A DNA stretch of 64,000 bases from Piscicola geometra (Eukaryota; Annelida; Clitellata; Hirudinida; Piscicolidae): contig OX030956.1 of assembly GCA_943735955.1 (NCBI GenBank), forward strand, positions 13,060,400-13,124,399. Direction: 5' to 3'. Positions 61,001 to 64,000 of this stretch are shown piece after piece. How positions within the stretch are numbered: the first letter of the stretch is position 1; every line of letters begins with the position of its first letter. The notes under the pieces were generated by a model. The model did no database searches. It was not told the DNA's origin and was given only the letters and a program-made list of their open reading frames with translations. The translations under genes and the position numbers were made by a program.

Positions 61001-63844
61001 TATCACGGACAAAATGTCACTACTACTACAACTAACAATACTCATGACATTTTGTCCGTGCCATTTTTTCCGTGACATTTTGTCCGTGACATTTTGTCCG
61101 TGACATTTTGTCCGTGACATTTTGTCCGTGACATTTTGTCCGTGACATTTTGTCCGTGACATTTTGTCCGTGCCATTTTGTCCCGTGACATTTTGTCCGA
61201 GACATTTTGTCCGTGACATTTTGTCCTCATGACATTTTGTCCGTGTCATTTTGTCCGTGCCATTTTGTCCCGTGACATTTTGTCCGGCCACGAAAAGAAC
61301 ACCTTAAAGTCAATACAAAATGTGCATGTAGAAGTCAAAACAGAATATTTAAAATTGGCAAATCGCCAGGAGAAAGTGCTGGAACGCAGCATCAAGATGT
61401 GCATCAAGACGTTCCTGCGGAAGCAGCCCTACCAAGACGTCTTCAAGTACGACTACATCCAAGGTGCTTGTTTGTTTGCCTGCCTATTTGTTTGCCTGCT
61501 TGTTTGTTTGCCTGCTTGTTTGTTTGCCTGCCTGTTTGTTTGGCTGCTTGTTTGTTTGCCTGCTTGTTTGTTTGCCTGCCTGTTTGTTTGGGTGCTTGTT
61601 TGTTTGGGTGCTTGTTTGTTTTCATGCTTGTTTGTTTGCCTGCTTGTTTGTTTGGGTGCTTGTTTGTTTGCCTGCTTGTTTGTTTGCCTGTTTGTTTGTT
61701 TGGGTGCTTGTTTGTTTGGCTGCCTGTTTGTTTGGCTGCCTGTTTGTTTGGCTGCCTGTTTGTTTGCCTGCTTGTTTGTTTGGCTGCTTGTTTGTTTGGG
61801 TGCTTGTTTGTTTGGCTGCCTGTTTGTTTGAGTGCTTGTTTGTTTTTTTGCTTTCTTGTTTGTTTGTCACTACTATGACACAAGTCATGATGCCATGACA
61901 TGCGTCACACATATGTGTGTATGTGTGTGTCTTGTCGCTGTTGTTTGAATTGTTGTTTTTTTGGAATACATTGTTTATACCACGTTTGCACACACATTCG
62001 CACGTGCACAATAGAGGTCGGACATGGACGATTTTTCATTCCCGGTCCCGTCCCGTTCCCGAAATTTGTTTTCCCGTCCCGTCCCGTTCCCGATGGCACA
62101 TCAGAATTTTGATTCCCGTCCCGTCCCGTTCCCGAAATTTTTTTTCCCGTCCCGACCCGTTCCCGAAAGCTTTTTGTTTTTTTATTCATTTTCGCTGCCG
62201 TTTTCACTGGTCCCAAACTTGCTAGTTCTAACATTTCTTACTATTCATTATTTGAAAGTCAGAGAATATTTCTTTTAATAAAATAAAAAAACACGATTTA
62301 AATTTCAAATATTTATTGAATTGAAAGTATTGAAGTTAGTCATTGTTTTTGAGTAATTCAATCAAGTCTTTATTGCTTTTCACACATGTTAAACCGTTAA
62401 GAGTTTCAACTTTCAAATGAGATGATTTTGGGTCTGAAGTTAAACGACCACATATTGAAAAATTCCGTTTACAGCGAATATAACTTGCAGATATACTAAA
62501 CAAAATGTTGGCTACTTCTTGTAGTATTTTAAAATTATCATTTTATTCCAATAAAATAAAACATCTTTATAATTTTCAATTTTTTTGGGACGTTATTGTG
62601 ATTATTTTTACAATTCATCCTCTTCTGAATTTTTTCTTCGTTCATTATTATTAATTCTTCAATAATGTTAGAAATATGTTTTTTGACAACATTTTTATTT
62701 CTCCACAACTGCAAATATAAAATCATTCGTATAATTTGATTGTATAATAATTTTATTAAAATTTTTACGTTATAAAAACAAACATAATAGGTCTAAATAC
62801 CATCAATTGTTTTTTTTCTCAACGGCACTGCAGCTTGGTCTGGCTGTACAAAATAGAATTACATTTTCTCTAATGAAAGTCTTAGTTCTCATTTTTTTTC
62901 TATCCCAAACTTTTTTCCTATTATTCTTTCATACTGGGGATGCAACAGACATGCTGCCATATGAATGAGATCAATGGCATCCTTTCTTTTGTCGGAATGA
63001 CCAACTGAGCAATCATTTGGAAATTAATCATTCAAATTCAAAGTATTAATTTATAAAATTAAAATAATATAACAGACCATTTTGATTTCATCTGAAAAGT
63101 TTTCATCATCACCCATTTGTTCTAATCTCCCCAATCTTTTGACTCATCATAACAACTTCAAATGTAGTGTTGGAGATTTCGACATTGGCAATGGTGGCTT
63201 CGTTATACATTTCTATTGCATTTAATACTTATTTTAAGTACGGAGTATCGATGAAATAAAGATTTCCACACTTTTCAAAAAAAGTTTCCAAAAAAATCAT
63301 TGTTAAAGAATCCACTCCCAATATCTTTTATTCCCGTTTTTCCCGTTCCCGATTTAAAAGTTGATTCCCGTTCCCGTCTTTTCCCGTTCCCGAATTGAAT
63401 GTTGATTCCCGTTCCCGTTCCCGTCCCGAAAACCTATTCCCGGTTCCCGACTTTTCCCGTCCCGAAATTAATTTTCATTCCCGTTCCCGCGGGAGTCCCG
63501 CGGGTACCCGGTCCGACCTCTAGTGCACAAACACACAATAACACTCTCATCCATCCAAAAACACAAACACAAATATTCCCCCCCCCCCCTCCCCCACCAC
63601 CCACCCTCTCTCCCCACCTTCTCCATCAGTGGGAGAACACCGACTGGAACCGATAAAGAAGGTCGACTTCACGACCACCAAAGTCTCCATCCACCAGCCA
63701 CTGGCACGCATGCTAGTCAACCTCTTCGTCTGCTACAACTGCATGCAGGAGTTGAAGTCGCAGCGGCAGCAGCAGCGACCACTCTCGAACGAAGAAGCCA
63801 AGCGGAATTTTGTGAGGATTGGCCTCAAACAAGATGACATCATT
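46701..63844 (+). CDS. UBR1/UBR2-type N-recognin E3 ubiquitin ligase (N-terminal part)
   Basis: Ligase that recognises N-degrons. Eighteen exons seen: 46701-46975, 47084-47162, 47287-47391, 47751-47957, 48569-48646, 49849-49911, 51243-51390, 51580-51705, 51868-51904, 52064-52115, 55681-55779, 56288-56389, 56926-57007, 57216-57291, 58104-58209, 59163-59291, 61370-61463 and 63630-63844. They encode about 690 residues, 657 if one of exons 11/12 is skipped. The UBR box spans exons 1-3: [47 protein letters not shown], with the zinc-binding Cys/His pattern present. Later landmarks are [40 protein letters not shown] and [12 protein letters not shown]. The ATG follows a 3' splice site and human UBR2 has about 30 more N-terminal residues, so an upstream exon is likely. 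The RING and C-terminal parts lie beyond the window. A probable next acceptor (CCCCCCAG) ends at 63999. UBR1 versus UBR2 cannot be decided. Confidence 0.92.
48146..48495. repeat. (GGAT)n tetranucleotide repeat
   Basis: About 350 bp of GGAT units with GGAGGAATGAGGATGGAT interruptions in the UBR intron before exon 5. Open frames (HPSIHPSI and DGWMDGWM types) are artefacts. Confidence 0.95.
48675..49615. repeat. 25-bp AT-rich minisatellite
   Basis: About 37 copies of a 25-bp unit, CCAGTTTATAACTAAATTAT plus ATTAA, with a subtype containing TTTATTATTTAATTATATT. A block with both subtypes appears twice in the same order, which suggests segmental expansion. Confidence 0.93.
49616..49806. repeat. 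24-bp minisatellite
   Basis: Eight copies of a 24-bp unit containing ATGAATTATAGATTTTTTAA. The period is a multiple of three, so it stays open as MNYRFFNY repeats. Not a gene. Confidence 0.95.
49978..50100. repeat. 23-bp repeat CATTATTCATCCACTATTGA
   Basis: Five near-identical copies of a roughly 23-bp unit in the UBR intron before exon 7. Confidence 0.9.
50215..51230. repeat. 23-bp C-rich minisatellite before a UBR acceptor
   Basis: About 44 copies of a 23-bp unit (CCCACCCATCATCTCTCCCC plus a C/T-rich end) leading into the acceptor at 51242. It is strongly pyrimidine-rich on the sense strand. The long open frame across it ([16 protein letters not shown] type) is an artefact. Confidence 0.96.
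52590..55672. repeat. 3-kb (CATCATCATGACTCACCCAC)n array with a TGACTCA in nearly every unit
   Basis: A tandem array filling almost the whole UBR intron between exons 10 and 11. Each unit is TGACTCACCCACC followed by three to six CATs. Roughly 120 units are present. The array ends 9 bp before the acceptor at 55680. Confidence 0.96.
56588..56850. repeat. 24-bp AT-rich repeat
   Basis: About ten copies of a 23-24-bp unit containing AATTAACATAATAAAATTAA in the UBR intron before exon 13. Confidence 0.9.
57310..57570. repeat. CCATTCACCATCA 14-bp repeat
   Basis: About eighteen copies of CCATTCACCATCAA or CCATTCACCATCAG in the UBR intron after exon 14. Confidence 0.93.
57678..58100. repeat. CCTCCCTC polypyrimidine array at a UBR acceptor
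   Basis: About 420 bp of almost pure C/T, running directly into the 3' splice site CTCCAG at 58103. Only scattered A residues interrupt it. Confidence 0.95.
58210..58515. repeat. GATGATGGTGGTGGTGAT repeat starting at a UBR donor
   Basis: Begins at the first intronic base (GTGGTGATG) after exon 15 (end 58209). Higher-order units contain ATGATGGCGGTGATGATG. Confidence 0.93.
58825..59155. repeat. CCCAACCTCCCTC repeat before a UBR acceptor
   Basis: CAACCTCCCTCCCTCTCTCA and CCCCCAACCTCCCT units, pyrimidine-rich, ending a few bases before the acceptor at 59162. Confidence 0.92.
59292..60650. repeat. 1.35-kb donor-copying minisatellite in UBR
   Basis: Begins at the donor of exon 16, whose end and donor read CGGAT|GTGAGTGGGG. 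The units are GATGTGAGTGGGGGAGGG and GTGTGAGTGGGGGAGG, so most contain a full GTGAGT. A good part of them also repeat the exon-end GGAT. Higher-order blocks with GTGGTGGGGGGAGT recur. Minus-strand Pro/His/Ser open frames are artefacts. Confidence 0.96.
60761..61292. mobile_element. Foldback-type element with 8-bp target duplication
   Basis: The left arm is tandem GGACAAAATGTCACGA units (about 60775-61018). A 25-bp unique centre follows, then the inverted right arm of GTGACATTTTGTCC units (about 61045-61285). Direct repeats AAAAGAAC at 60753-60760 and 61293-61300 flank it. No coding capacity. Long arms of short repeats around a small centre are the foldback layout. The 8-bp duplication would fit a hAT- or P-like transposase supplied in trans. 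Confidence 0.8.
61464..61866. repeat. TGCTTGTTTGTTTGCC repeat starting at a UBR donor
   Basis: Degenerate 12-16-bp units of GCTTGTTTGTTTGCCT and GGCTGCCTGTTTGTTT begin at the first intronic bases GTGCTTG after exon 17 (end 61463). Open frames (CLFACLFV type) are artefacts. Confidence 0.94.
62012..63522 (-). mobile_element. hAT DNA transposon, degenerate (1.5 kb)
   Basis: Terminal inverted repeats TAGAGGTCGGAC / GTCCGACCTCTA are flanked by an identical 8-bp duplication, GTGCACAA, at 62004-62011 and 63523-63530. Many CCCGTTCCCG subterminal repeats lie inside both ends. The minus strand near 62350-62520 reads [20 protein letters not shown], then [10 protein letters not shown], and ends LIELLKNND, which resembles the C-terminal dimerisation region of hAT transposases. 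The rest of the transposase is missing or decayed, so this is an internally deleted, non-autonomous copy. Confidence 0.9.
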
Positions 63845-64000
63845 GTACGTTTGTGTGTTTTGTGCGTTTTTCGTGTGTTCTTCTCTCCCTCTCTCCCCCT
63901 TCTCTTCCTCTCTCTCTTCCACCCTCTCCTCCTCCTTTTCCTCCACCCATTCCTCTCCTTCCACCACCCTCTTTCCATCTTCTCCCCCCCACCCCCCAGG

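Overview
The window is animal nuclear DNA. Six multi-exon genes with GT-AG introns can be rebuilt by splice phase, together with one smaller unrecognised gene. The genes are standard metazoan families: a GATA1/2/3-type factor, cytospin/SPECC1L, EFHB/CFAP21, a secreted trypsin-like protease, cohesin SMC3 and a UBR1/UBR2 N-recognin. AT-rich intergenic DNA, N/Q-rich proteins, very heavy intronic tandem repeats, CR1-like LINE ends with TGAT-type tails, a tRNA-type SINE, a hAT element and a foldback element suggest an invertebrate. A lophotrochozoan such as an annelid is plausible, but the sequence alone does not prove it.

Layout: a tRNA-Gly(UCC) lies at 755-825 (-). The GATA gene (1782-6033, -) is head-to-head with cytospin (6965-17241, +), with 931 bp between the two start codons. 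A gene-poor 6.2 kb stretch follows. Then come an unrecognised two-exon gene (23477-24154, +), EFHB (24799-28110, +) and a serine protease (29674-33159, +). SMC3 (33887-44864, -) converges on the protease. About 1.8 kb of LINE-littered DNA separates SMC3 from a divergent UBR gene (46701 to the right edge, +), whose 3' part lies outside the window. The genes do not form a pathway. They are housekeeping, cytoskeletal, ciliary, regulatory and secreted functions side by side.

The most unusual property is how the introns are built. Many tandem arrays begin exactly at a 5' splice site and copy that site, sometimes with the last exon bases. Others amplify the pyrimidine tract before a 3' splice site. 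Clear donor-copying cases are cytospin 10150-11825, SMC3 39935-40081 and UBR 59292-60640. Other findings are a tandem pair of phase-0 exons in UBR that match the same protein segment (possible mutually exclusive exons), a protease with Tyr at the usual oxyanion-hole Gly193, an approximately 3 kb array carrying roughly 120 TGACTCA motifs, and three mobile elements with intact target-site duplications.

All exon boundaries were read by eye from splice motifs, phase continuity and remembered family conservation. No alignment or transcript data were available.
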